A stretch of 64,000 nucleotides of DNA from Hypoxylon rubiginosum (GCA_902806565.1 CADCXA010000037.1:620001-684000), one strand, 5' to 3'; counted from the stretch's first letter, positions 47,021-58,583 are shown. Numbers and translations: made by a program. The notes: a model not told the origin generated them from the sequence alone.

Positions 47021-47130
47021 CGGTGGCCTAGTGGTTAGAGGAGCTTCCGGCCGATGGAAAGTGCTCTGTTGCTATGGAATATATAGCTGCGTAACCCGTC
47101 CTTCGGCCGGGGAAAAAAAAAAAAAAAAAA
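47021..47130 (+). mobile_element. tRNA-related SINE-like sequence with poly(A) tail, plus-strand copy
   Basis: Starts with an A-box match (TGGCCTAGTGG, 47024-47034) in the same tRNA-like context (GGTTAGAG) as the minus-strand copy, continues for ~75 bases without similarity to a protein, and ends in an uninterrupted run of 18 A (47113-47130). A tRNA-like head, a short body and a 3' poly(A) are the layout of fungal SINEs such as Foxy or Mg-SINE, but no B-box is visible, so it may be truncated. No target-site duplication was identified. Confidence 0.5.
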
Positions 47131-47727
47131 GAAGTCTGAGCTTTCCGAAAGCTCTGATTGGCTAGCCACACCTAAGTGCACGGATGAAGATTAATAATTT
47201 GTATGGTTCGATAGAGCTCGTTTTGCGTGACCTTTTCGTACTATTTGCACCTTAAGAAACCCTGTTATGATAGAACCGCAGAGGAAAAGGCCGAAAAGTG
47301 CAGGGCAATTCTAAATATCTGACTGGCCGGTGAAATTATGGCAGTACTAATGAAATAAAGAGAAGTTGATCAGATTTGTTATTCTCAGCTACTGTTGGCT
47401 CAGGGTGGTAAATTGATGTTGTAGCTGTAAAAATCTAACTTGTCCTGCTACACTTTAGAATCGGCTGATATCCCCGCTGATTAGGTAACCATCCCACACT
47501 ACATTCGTGATGCGGCCCTGGAAAAGCCGATATAAGCCCTCCGATATCGATATCGATATCGATACGGAATCTCAAGTACTCATGTACCTATTGCTTTTAC
47601 TAACATATAATTTCGAATTTATTGCTCAGATCAAGAGCACACATTCAGAGCGTACCTACGGCTCAATTCGTCCAAAGCGAGGTATAAGTCGTCGTTCCGA
47701 ACGAACCAACCTAGTGTCAAGCCGAGA
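47131..47727. other. Promoter-side stretch before the ABHD11-like gene
   Basis: 597 bases. Contains a CGATAT repeat (four tandem copies, about 47541-47565) and an AT-rich segment just before the gene. No gene seen. Confidence 0.6.
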
Positions 47728-49070
47728 ATGACGACCCGGCGCATTATCTCGCCGCGCTCTGCCTTCAGCGTACAGCTACGAGCGATATCGCGGCAGTACT
47801 CTTCGAGCAGCAGCAGCACCAGTAACCCGAGAGTCCCGTTAGCCTTCGACCACCACGAGCCCCCGAAGGGCGGTCGCCACCGACAAGATGCGCCCATAAT
47901 ATTCATGCACGGCCTGTTCGGGTCCAAGAAGAACAACAGAAGCGTCAGCAGGTGAGGGCCCCCCTTTGCGCCACCCCGAAGCGCACGTGTCCGAGGGAGG
48001 CTTTAGATGGGAGGCGGCAACGAAGAAGAAAATGACAAAAAGGCTGACTTGGTCCCGTGTGTTAAAAAAAGAGTTCTAGCTCGTGACCTCAAGCGCCACG
48101 TCTACACGGTAGTAAGTGTTCAAGTGCCCAACTTCCGTCCCTACCGGTACGCTAGCTGTCGTCACCCTTTCTAACCTTCGCTCTGCTTCTAGGACCTGCG
48201 CAACCACGGCGAATCGCCCCACGCGCCGCGCCACGACTACCTGGCCATGGCGGACGACGTCGCGGGCTTCATCCGCGACCACGGGATGCAGAACCCGACG
48301 CTCATCGGCCACTCCATGTGAGACCCCCAATTCCCTCCCCAAAGCTCGACCCATTCGAAAACCTACACCTAGAGGAAGGAAAAATAAACCAAACAGAATT
48401 CTCACAGCGCACTGTTCGCTTCGTTCTAGGGGAGCCAAGACGGCCATGACGCTAGCCCTCGGCGAGCCGGACCTGATCGCCGACCTGGTGGCGGTCGACA
48501 ACGCGCCGGTGGACGCGGCGCTGGGCGGCCCGTTCGCGCGGTACGTGCAGGGGATGCGTCGGATCGAGGAGGCGGGCGTGACGCGGCAGGCCGACGCCGA
48601 CGCGATCCTGCGCGAGTACGAGGAGAACGTGCCGATCCGGCAGTTCCTGCTCGGCAACCTGCACCGGCCCAAGGACAGCCCGGCGCACAAGTTCCGCGTG
48701 CCCCTCGACATCATCGGCAAGGCGCTCGGCAACATGGGCGACTTCCCCTTCCGGGACCCGGCCGCCGCCCGCTTCGAGAGGCCCGCGCTGTTCGTCCGCG
48801 GCACCCGCAGCCACTACGTCCCCGACGAGGTCCTGCCCCTGATCGGCCAGTTCTTCCCGCGCTTCGCGCTCGTCGACATCGACGCCGGGCATTGGCTCAT
48901 CTCCGAGAAGCCCGAAGAATTCTTACGAGGTGAGTGTTCCCTCCCCCTCTCCCCTCTCCCTGCGTTGGGTAAAAGAAAGAGAAAAAAAATATGTCAAAAG
49001 TACTCTAGATTTGGAACTCACTGGCAAATTCTTTATAGCCGTCATAGAATTCCTCACGCCGAAGGAGTAA
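47728..49070 (+). CDS. Mitochondrial alpha/beta hydrolase, ABHD11/Imo32-like
   Basis: Five exons: 47728-47951, 48072-48111 (40 nt), 48193-48317, 48430-48929 and 49039-49070 (32 nt), giving 306 residues. The basic, acid-free N-terminus (TTRRIISPRSAFSVQLRAISR) fits a mitochondrial presequence. Hydrolase landmarks: oxyanion block PIIFMHGLFGSKKNNRS, DLRNHGESPHAPRHDY, nucleophile elbow GHSMG (rebuilt across intron 3), the block DLVAVDNAPVDA, and the late catalytic His in DAGHW. The acceptor of intron 1 was set at TTAAAAAAAG|A; the nearby TTCTAG would give an early stop. The last exon adds AVIEFLTPKE. Relatives are ABHD11, which protects lipoylated oxoglutarate dehydrogenase, and yeast Imo32. Exon 4 is strongly GC-rich and produces long antisense frames. 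Convergent with the Rab gene. Confidence 0.93.
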
Positions 49071-49311
49071 AAAGATGAAATCCTACAGGTATATCGTAAA
49101 AACACGCGCGTGTGTGTATAGAGAGTATTGCATATAAGGGGTGGGGGATATCATCTAGAAGGCACGGAACTATGTACATCGATACCATTCGCATCAAAAC
49201 TCCCGGCGTTTATAGACACACTTTGCTTTGCCGAAGGAAACAAGGGGGCGGTAGGGTAGACATAGAGATAGAAGACAGGGGGTTAGGAGAGAGGCTCAAG
49301 CTGTTGTTCGT

Positions 49312-50437
49312 TTAGCAAGGGCAAGCCGAAGAATAGTTGGACCCAAGCTGCCCGAGATTCAGACCCGTGCTGCTAGACGCGGGCGTGGCGGCGGCCAGGA
49401 GCTGGGGCCGCTGGACGATCTGGTCGACGACCTCGACGAACGGCCTCCGCACGTTCTCGCGCGTCTTGGAGCTGACCTCGCAGAACCCGGCCCCTTGCGA
49501 GTCCGCGTACGCCTTGCCCTCCTCGGAAGAGACGGCGCGGCCGCCGGCGGCCACCTTGTCCAATTTGCTCCCGACCTAAGTGAAAAGTTAGCTATTGCCC
49601 TCCCTAGCTTGCCTAGGTAACCAGGAAGCATGGGGTAATACGATACCAGATAAATTACGGCGTCCGGGGAGGCGTTGGACCTCGCCTCCTCGATCCACTT
49701 GTCCATGCTGAGGAAGCTCTTCTTGTTGGATATGTCGTAGACTATGATGACGGCGTGGGCGCCTCGGTAGTAACTAGTTGACAAGGTGCGGAACCTTTCC
49801 TGTCCGGCCTTTTGAGGATGATGACCATATTAGACCTATACACCATATACAGACAAGACAAAAGGGCAGAGAAAGACACAACAGGAGAACCCGCGCGTGT
49901 TGGGAAGCTTACGGTATCGAATATGTTCAGTCTATACGCCTTGCCCCGTACGGCTAACTTCTTCATCTAATGACGTGTGTTTCGAGCATTAGTCAAGCTC
50001 TCTCTCTTCGTCCACTCACGTGAAGCCGTGAAGCCTCTCATACGGCCGTGTTGGATTCAGAGCTCTGTCTCACCTTGAAATCGATGCCGATGGTCGCCGT
50101 AGTCGACTCCGGGTCGAACTGGTCATCGCAATCTGTACATGAGTAATTTGAGCAAGCAAGCAAAGAATTAAATATCAACCAGGAAAAAAGGTTGAGTCTA
50201 AGCTATACGTACATCTCAAAAGCACTGTTCATAGCACGACGAATATTAGCCCTCGGTCTTACAATATCACACGTTCTGCCCCCTTTACAAGCAAGCAAGC
50301 GGGATGTGTAAAAAGGGGGGGATGGATACAAGGCCATCTAGAGCGGGTTCATATAGGTACGTACGTGCAGACTTGCCGGCGCCGGAAGGGCCGATGATCA
50401 GCACCTTGAGGACCGGGAGCGCGTCCTCGGATGCCAT
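49312..50437 (-). CDS. Rab18-type small GTPase
   Basis: Six exons: 50437-50365, 50224-50213 (12 nt), 50132-50074, 49966-49913, 49808-49647 and 49575-49312, giving 207 residues. The P-loop is GPSGAGKS (16-23). The 12-nt exon supplies the next helix residues (LLLR) and completes GKSALLLRYCDDQFDP. Switch I is ESTTATIGIDFK, the switch II start is FDTAGQERFRTLSTSYYRGAHA, and the end is CPC, a CXC signal for double geranylgeranylation. Effector-loop and RabF-like segments are closest to Rab18, a regulator of ER-Golgi traffic and lipid droplets. One odd feature: the guanine-specificity motif reads VGSKLDK, with Ser in place of the usual Asn of NKxD, which should lower nucleotide affinity unless compensated. 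Intron 1 is 140 nt; the two introns around the 12-nt exon have normal GT-AG ends. Confidence 0.93.
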
Positions 50438-51432
50438 CCTCCTGTTGCCTGTGGGGCGGTGGATTTGTGTTTGCTTATATGCGCGCTCTCTCTCCCTGTT
50501 GACCGATCGGATATCTTGTTGAAGCTGTGGCGTTTCACTACACACGGCCGGAGCGGGCGGATGCTGTGTGTATGTAAGACGCTGGGGGGATGAGAATGCA
50601 AAAGCAATGCGGGAATGTGGATAGCCGGTGAGTGAAAGCAAACAGATGATTAAACTGATGCTTTAAAGGGATAGGGTAAAATAGGTGTTTCTAAGTGATT
50701 CCTATAATACTGCCTTATCCTTTACCTAAGACAAAAGTAATGAAGTAGGTGGTAACGCTAGATTCGGTCATGCGAGCAGCCTACACTACCTGTTTTGGTG
50801 TGGCGGTCCTTGTTTTCGTAGGGTGCCCTTTTTGAGAGTTTCGAACTAATACTTCATAGTTGGGCCGGGTTTGTGACGTAGGGACATGATTGGCGGGGAA
50901 TTTGTTTCCAAGTTTCCAACATGAAGTCAAGAACATTAGCTACCTCTCGGAACGCTATAACATCATGACCCTGTGCTGTAATTCCCAACGCATTCCACCT
51001 TATTGGCTCGAAGACGGGGTATTGAATATGTAGTCTATAGGCTGATAATTACATATGTATGTAAGCTCAGGTACCTGACATTACGCGTGCGGCATGTGAC
51101 CTCACAGACCTAACATCGAGGACTTTCATTTGGATATGAAGTAATAGTAAAAGTTTCCAATACTACCACACTCACGAGCTGCCGATCGAGTAGCCTCCGA
51201 CGACGCTAGCCACGGGTAGAGCGAATATGTATGCTCTTACCAAGCTACCTCAAGTATCAAAGGCATGTGTCACGAGTAGCACATAGGGATCGTCAGAATA
51301 ATCAGCTAAACCATTCTCATTTTTTCTGTCCTGAGAAGCCTGCTGTAACCGCGGCTACCATGCCACGCCGAATGCAATCAGAAGTGAGACCTAACAAAAC
51401 CCACGCCGTTCCATGACCCGAGTTCATCATAA
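50438..51432. other. Intergenic stretch between the Rab18-type gene and RPS1
   Basis: 995 bases with the Rab promoter and the RPS1 3' UTR. No supported gene or repeat. Confidence 0.6.
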
Positions 51433-52574
51433 TTAGACCTCCTCAAGGACGCGCTCCTTGAACTCCCGCTCAACCTTCTGGCCCTCCTCGTTCGTCGTTG
51501 ACTCTCCGTGCAGGTTCATCAGCGCACCGAGGTCGAACTTGGGCGCCTTTAGGAGCTTGACCTTGCGGATGTGCACCTACAAATCAAGCCACGTTAGTAT
51601 ACCGTAATACTCTCAACAACAATCTAGCTTTGATAGCCAAAGACTAAAACAATGGCACGTACGTTCTGGAGAGGGTAGATGCCTTGCGTGGCCTTCTCGA
51701 TTTCACGGCCGATCACCTCGGGGATCAGCTTGGAGGTAAGTTGCTGCAGGGTGCAGGTAGCGGCCTCGCGCTGGATGATCTCCACCATCTTCTTGCGGAT
51801 AGCACGAATCTGAGAAGACGCGGCGTATGTCGTCTTCTTGATCTGGTTGGGTCTACGCTTAGTGAAGGCAATGGCGAAGAGCCGGAGGAGGTAGTCATCG
51901 GTCGTCTTCACGGTGACGTTGGCCTCGATCAGGGACTGCCATTTTCGGACCAGGGATCGTAGCTTGTCGGAAGTGAAGTCGAGTCCGTGGAAGTTGGTCA
52001 GGCAGTTCTTGCCCTGAACCTCGTCCACACGCAGCTTGACCTTTCGGAATGAGTGGTCCTCATCCTTCTGTAGATCGGCGAGGGAGACCTCGACGATTCG
52101 GCCCTTCAAGGCGTCGTTGGCGTTCTTGAGACCGGTGGTTCGGTTGACCAGAGTCTTGCCGACACTACGCATCAAGGTTAGATACAAATGAGTCCAAGTA
52201 TCGCGATAGGATTAGATTGTTCGTACTCTCGGATGTTGAAGGGAGCAGGGGCCTAGAAAATTTTATAGTTAGTCCTGGAATTCCTTTGCGCATCGAAATC
52301 GGTGGTTGAATGGGGATCGGCTTGCCTTGATTGAGTACCAATCTTTGCGGGAGAAAGGGTCCTGGGCCTTCTTCTTGAGGCCCTTCTTGCCCTTAGACAG
52401 TCTCTTGTTCCTATTGCGAGTCGATGATTAGCATCAGATTCCTTCTCGTGCTGGCGGAGGGGCGAAGGCGAATTGTAGACAAGCATCGGGGTCGCAAAAT
52501 GTCGAGAATGGTAGGCGTCGCGGGAGCCGTAGAGCTGAAAAGGAAACTCGAAATACTCACTTTCCAACCGCCAT
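51433..52574 (-). CDS. RPS1: 40S ribosomal protein S1 (eS1, RPS3A)
   Basis: Component of the small ribosomal subunit. Five exons: 52574-52561 (14 nt), 52410-52326, 52252-52227 (26 nt), 52164-51663 and 51576-51433, giving 256 residues, the usual length. The start [19 protein letters not shown], the block [77 protein letters not shown] and [17 protein letters not shown] are all S1e family sequence. Intron 2 (52325-52253) begins with GC instead of GT (AAG|GCAAGC) and ends CTAG, and the join is fixed by the conserved SIKAPAP. Introns are concentrated in the first 100 codons, as is common for fungal ribosomal protein genes. Confidence 0.97.
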
Positions 52575-55380
52575 GTTTGCGAGGGATCAGGATAGCTCGC
52601 AATGCAGGACGATGTTGTTGATGTGTGGAAAGGACTTTTGGAATTGCGTGTTGGATGGAACTGGTAGTGAATTCTAGTGCGCCCAAAATTTCTTGTTTGT
52701 GCGCAGAAAATCTAAAGGCTGTGGGGTTCTAACATCACGTGCCCTAGCACTTTTAATCGGCAGGCATCGCTAGCGATTGGGTACCTGGCAGCCTGGGGCA
52801 TCCACAAATGCTGACTGTTATTGGATAAAATCAAGCCGAGCTCGTTTTTTTATTAAATATACCTATTAGCTTGCATAATATCCATCAATGAGTACTTCAG
52901 GATACCGAAAAATAGGAGTTATTATTGTAGCGAATATTTTTATCCTACAATTGAGGCTCGACATTTTCTAAGGCACAAACTCATAGCTTATTGACGAGAA
53001 AAGTGAGACATTTCGGTTCAGCATCTAATTATCCTTCATGTTTACAACTCACCTCGGCTACTAGCCGTCGAGTAAACCGTCTTATCATCTTTCAGCAATG
53101 AGTGTCATCGTACGTCTTTGATGAAAACCTCGGAATGTCGAGGTAGATTTGACTATGGCGGAGCTACTAGAAGTTATGCTGTGCGACGACAAGTCTGACT
53201 TTTGTCTCTTATTACAGCCATCGTGATTATGATGGAGGGGGTATCCCGTTTGTCTTCCTTCGTTTATGCTCATTTCTGACAGGTTCCCATAATCCACGTA
53301 TGTATCTCTCTGCTTCGTCTGGCCGAGCACCTTATCCCAAACATTAGGTATGACAGAGCTTGGTAGCGGATGACAGCGAAAAAGAAGAAAAGAAAAGAAA
53401 AGCAAATTCGGCAATGAACTCCCCGGCGCCTGTTGACCCTGTTGTCATGCTGTATCCGTCCGCTTCATGTCATCGTATCATTAGAGAATGAGACGGGTGC
53501 TCGCTATATGCATTAAGATTCGGAGATATCCGCGAATCCTGACGACCTCGATGTCATGTCCTCGCAGGAGTAATTCCGCAGGCTCGATTCCAGTCTGTCA
53601 ATTAGGCTGTCCTGTCTACCGCCGACTTCTCCTCGTCTGGATGCTCGCCTACTTCCCACGTGTCGAAGCTAGGAAAGCTGAAGTAGCAGTCTGTCCGCCC
53701 AAGTTAGCAACGAGGCTCCTCTGATCGTCGCCTATAGGCGATCAATTAAGACCTGGGTCCCAGGTACGCACCTGGATTATTGGTGACATCTGATAAGCGA
53801 ACTTCGCGGACGTCGGCCGACTCCAAGCCAAAGCTCCGTGTCGACGACGGTGATGAATTCGCGTTAGAGATGGCAACGCGGCTGAGGAGATCGGTTGCTC
53901 TCCGGCTCGTATTGGGGCTCGTTAGCAACGCTTTGCAGGCGTTGGAAGTGGTGATGGAAGGTTCCGTGGCACAGGCTCTGAGTAAGCGGGGCCGACGTCT
54001 CTCTGTGTGCTTGGGCCTTGGAGAGGACTCTCTTCGAGGTACAATATCGGGTGAGTATCTAGCTGTAGCCATTCCAGATGCCGGGATGTGTGTGATGGAT
54101 ATCTGGATTGTCGAGGGGAAAGGCTTGTTGGATTGCAACCTAATAAGTTTGTCTTTGTAAATCGAGTGGCGACGTTGGTGAGAACAATGCGGGCTGGAGG
54201 AGCAAGCTTCTTCCCCCCTTCAATGTATGGATATCTCAGACGTTTAAGACAGTAGGCAGTAAGGCAAATAAAAGGCCGCTAGGACCAGTGTCTCCCGGCT
54301 GTTGTGGAACGACATCCCCAGACAGTCGGTGCGGGCAAATGCCACATGTCACTCGCGAATGGGGACATTTCGTATGTGGTGGCAGCTGTTTGGGTCTCCG
54401 TTGGTCTGGGTGATTTGGGCCGTAGACGCCTGCAGCAGTGTTGGGCCGTCCTGCGCAGTTAGGAGAGAGGGAGTGGGGAGACGTGCTGACCACGGAACCA
54501 CTCACGAACCTGCTGTTGTTTAGTATCTCTTAACACCTGCAACACCTGCAACCCACCCTTGCAAGTTCAATATCCCAAGCTGCTAAGCTTACCTGGACCA
54601 TACAGCCCATAGTCGTAGTAGTATCTATTTTGCCCTCTTTTACTACGTAGCAGCCGTAGTAGTCTTCCCCAGTTTTCCTAAGGGACCACAGCCTTCCAGT
54701 GGCCAGGACCTGTCAGCTTCAACGGATGTCAGCGCCAGTTCCTCGCCAATTCCACGATAATGCCCCTGTATCTCCTGTATATTCCGTGCATCTCCATCCC
54801 CATCAACCCACTTACTGCCGTAGTGTGGGCAAGTCTCATTCCCTCCCCTGTTGACCCTGTCGACCCCGTCTGCACCTCATCATGCCTTCTAAGGCTGACA
54901 TGGACGAAACGGTATCAATTGAAGCTGCGCGGTTACCTACCATTAATGCCATCATTTGGATAATGATTTGGTCCGGTTGACGTTTACATTACTACGACGT
55001 AGGTTTGCCGCATCGTTGCCGCTTGGCTTGGACATGCTGCAATGGGATCGTGGTCATCCGCTCGAAAGAGCTACTACAGATGGCACCGCAGCTCATCAGT
55101 CACGAGAATGTACAAACAAAGACGCGCCTCTTCGCAAATGCGTACATTAGTCTCACGCGTGGCAATAGTCTGGCAGAAGCGGGGGTTCTATTATGTAGGC
55201 GAGATCAAGTTTTCGACAAAGTACGTATACTCGGTTTCCAGTCGACTCCTACATCGGTCATCGGCCATCGGCCATCGGCATGCCTAGTCCAATACCAGAT
55301 ACCAGCTCAGTCGGCATCCATCAGTGGTCGATGCTGTCATGGTTAATAATACTAATTTGCAATCTTTGGTGTCGTAGTAC
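52575..55380. other. 2.8 kb intergenic stretch between RPS1 and URC1
   Basis: Left end: RPS1 promoter with a CACGTG motif near 52736. Around 53746-54160 two overlapping frames of ~126-130 codons exist on opposite strands; neither resembles a family, so no gene is called. Two adjacent palindromes lie at 53728-53741 and 53751-53765, and short CATCGGC repeats at 55258-55280. Confidence 0.5.
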
Positions 55381-57902
55381 TTACTCTTCCCAACCCCGGC
55401 CCCTCACGGCTTCTAATTCGTCTTCCGTCATTCTGTGGCCGGTCGTGAAGTAACCTGCGAGTGATAAGTCATTCCCAACTCGTCCCAAGATATGGAAAAA
55501 TATGCTGGGGTGCAAGCTTACCGGCTGTGATCTTGGCGTCTATCTCAACCCGCGAATCTGCAGGCATTAAGCTCTCGGGAAGTTCTACCCGCTCGTGGAT
55601 AGGAATACTGTTCTTGGTTAGACACGTTCGGCTTCGTTGTGCTCTGCGGGAATCGGCTTACCCCTGGCCAACGATGGCATCGTATTTCATGCTGCATTGT
55701 GACATATTAGCGTCTCTGATAGGGTATTTGCCCACCATCCTTAGTAGCTGAGCGACTTACTTGCTCATACTGAGCATTCTATCGATTTTCTTTATGCCGA
55801 GCCAGTGCAGTATATCAGGCATTAGAGCCTGGAAACGCATGTCCTTTACTCCAGCGATGTTTTCGGTCCTCTTGAAGTACTCTGAAGCGCGGTCTTCTCC
55901 TCGTTTTCTCGCATTGTATACCACTGCCGAACAAGATTAGGACTAGGTAGCTCAGGGACTCGAGTGCATCAAAACTTACGATACTACTAGATATTAGCAA
56001 CCAAACAGTCCAAATTCAGGGGCAAATGGTAGCATACCTTGGTGACTTCACCCAAAGCCCTACCCTCCTTTCTGAAGTAGATCACAACACCGCTGCCGCC
56101 ATTTTGCGCTTCCTTGACGGCTTCTTCGATGCCGAAGATAAGATAGGGTCTGCAAGTACAGATATCGGAGCCAAACACATCACTACCGTTGCACTGCATT
56201 TTTCGTAAGCCAGACACCCTCCAGCCAGTTATCAGAGTGCAGCAATTACCTCATCGTGAACACGCAAGGCTAGTCTGGACTTTTCATCAGACATCTTCGC
56301 CGGGTCTCCGAAGCAATAGACAGTTAGCCCGCCTAACAAATGTCAGCGCTGAGAATGGTTGGCCTTCCTTTGATCGGGAGTTTAGTTACCGATTGGAGGC
56401 AGGAAAACCTTGATATCACCGCGCGTGATAAGCTATTTTGCAGTCAGATCTACACTTATTCTCGCCAGAATATTGGCGGGCGCTTACTTCGGGATAACTG
56501 CCACCAGTGTGCTCGAATAGCGAGCGTCTTAGAACACCCTCGTCTGCTCAGGTCAGTACCTGTTGTTATATCCTTCGTCAAATTTCAACGCATACCTATA
56601 CCAAATCTTTCTGCCACTCCGGGAAGATACCAGACCTGATCGAGTCAGCTCTGCTTTGACTTTACTGGGGGTACCGAATTCTCATGATCCTACCGGTTCG
56701 ACTGCAAACTTGGTCACAGCAAGCTCTCCCGTTTCATTCAGGCATACTTTTCCATCAGGAACGCTAGAACTAGGTTAGCTTGGCGATAAATATGGTTGGA
56801 GAGGTACGGACAGTCTGCCACGTCGCACGCTCTCTTCGAGCTCTGGAAGCTAGTTTGGATTAGTAAGAATCTTGAACTCGGATGCCAAGTATCCTTTTAC
56901 CTTCATATGGGCCTTGGTGACGGCAATGGTCGGACGAATGTCGACTACCACAAACCATTAGAATATTCAACAGACGAATTCATACGAAGCATGAGGGACG
57001 TTGCTTACCATTCTCTTTCTCTATGAGGTCGTTGAAAAGCCAGACCGGTAAATGACCCCAGGGGTCCATAGCGACGATTTTCTTCTTGTCGCCCCATGAG
57101 GGAAATGGGCCAATGTTGACTGCTGGCTCCGTGTTGGTGAAGTCTGGCCTATTTTCATAATATGGTTAGGTATAATTTCCTACGTCACCGATGTCCGGCC
57201 TTGGCATACCTATGGTCGACATTAAGCTGCTTGCTGGCGACAGCGAGAGCGAAATAAATGGAATAAGATCCACCATGCGCTAAGTTATCCAGTTATACAC
57301 ACCTCCTAAGACGCAGGTAGTGAAGCGTAGCTTACCTCCGATAGCTGAGACTCGTGTTAGTGACTGAACAGAAGAGGCGAGAGCTAGCCAACTCACCATT
57401 ACGCTTTCGAATCGTGGACGAAGCTCGGGAGACGACCACTGGGCCACGTTCGGATGGGTCCGAGGCACCCCAACGAAGAGGGACAGGATCGATGCCAATT
57501 TGCTTGGGGTATGTACTAGCGGATGGTTAATATAGGTGTACTAGGAATGCCATTCTTAAGTAACATAGCTCACGTAAGGATGATCCGAGATGTGAAGCCC
57601 GATTTCTGGGCTTGAACTGCTTCTTTCGTTGTGACGGTCGTGTTGTCGGCGTCGGGTTCGCTAACAGCTAGAGCCGTTGGGAGTGGAGAACTCGGGGTTC
57701 CAGCAAGGAGAGAAGGAGATCTCTTACTGAGATCAGGGCTCGGTAATTGCGAGGACGGAGCAAGAGTATCAAGTCGGTTGGAGACAGTTTGCACTTCTGT
57801 TGCTAATCTACTCTGGCCCTCCTGGATGACCTTCAGAGCTTGAAGAACCTCAGCCATGCTCACCCCGCCGTCTGCGCCTGAGCCTGAGCCTGAACTTGCC
57901 AT
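55381..57902 (-). CDS. URC1: URC1, uracil-catabolism GTP cyclohydrolase II-like protein
   Basis: Member of the URC pathway that lets fungi use uracil as nitrogen source (Lachancea kluyveri URC1). Eighteen exons give 517 residues: 57902-57574, 57515-57397, 57344-57336, 57279-57210, 57148-57009, 56944-56901, 56849-56812, 56763-56694, 56635-56596, 56543-56488, 56432-56390, 56332-56250, 56193-56038, 55983-55980, 55923-55761, 55691-55662, 55607-55522, 55454-55381. After a disordered N-terminus comes IILTTYPKQIGIDPVPLRWG, then AIGAHGGSYSIYFALAV. The GTP cyclohydrolase II-like part has LRVHDECNGSDVFGSDICTC, a C-x10-C-x-C zinc site, then YFRKEGRALGEVTKYLVYNA. A 9-nt and a 4-nt exon are needed for AIGAH and for KYLVYN. 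All phases agree. The donor of exon 7 (GTCCGT) is weak and its exact site less sure. Lies next to ELF1 and a uracil phosphoribosyltransferase. Confidence 0.93.
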
Positions 57903-58583
57903 GATTACAGCTAGACAAGGGACAATCTACAAGACACAAAGAAGGGAGACTAGCGTTTCCGGGTGAATGAAGCAGCTAATTGAAGTACTGTCGACTTGAA
58001 AGCTTTATGCTAACAAACGAAAGGTTCTAGGATTACTATCAAAATGGTATGTTAGTGATGGGAGTGAAATAGGAGCAAAAAATGCGAGTCTTGGAAAGAA
58101 ACGATGACGGGTAGGTGGGTAGATAGATAGATATGTAGTTGGCCTCTGGCATGAAGGAGGGAAGCCTAACCGAGTGGAGGTTCAGGTACAGGTACAATTC
58201 GATGGAATATCGTGGATTTCACACTTGGCGCCGAACAATGGACGTTGAAATCGAGCGGACAATGTGGAATGGCAGTAGACAAGTAGAGGCAGGTATTTAG
58301 AGCTTATATACTACCTAGAGGTATGTACCTCCCTACTTACATGCAGATAAGGTACCGAAAGTAGGCGCCTGACTACGGTGATAATCCACCGGACTAGACG
58401 GATTCTCCACTAGTTCGTACCTGCGTCTCCTGTAAACATCCACCGCCCATGACACATGTATCTTATCTGTAAGGCGAGCTGCCCTGTATGCCGCTGGCCG
58501 CTGGCCGTCTGGGATCAGAGTAGCCCTGGATAGAGTCATAAAAACATAGGGGTACCTTGGATTCATGTACTTGCTTCGTAGAA

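Noticed and set aside
48076..48892. Two long minus-strand frames (242 and 146 codons) over the ABHD11-like gene
   Set aside because: Both are shadows of the GC-rich exon 4; no start context or family similarity.
53581..53591. B-box-like GGCTCGATTCC
   Set aside because: No A-box or cloverleaf can be drawn around it; probably chance.
53746..54160. Two overlapping frames of ~130 codons on opposite strands
   Set aside because: Neither has splice-supported extension, family motifs or clear codon bias, and they exclude each other.
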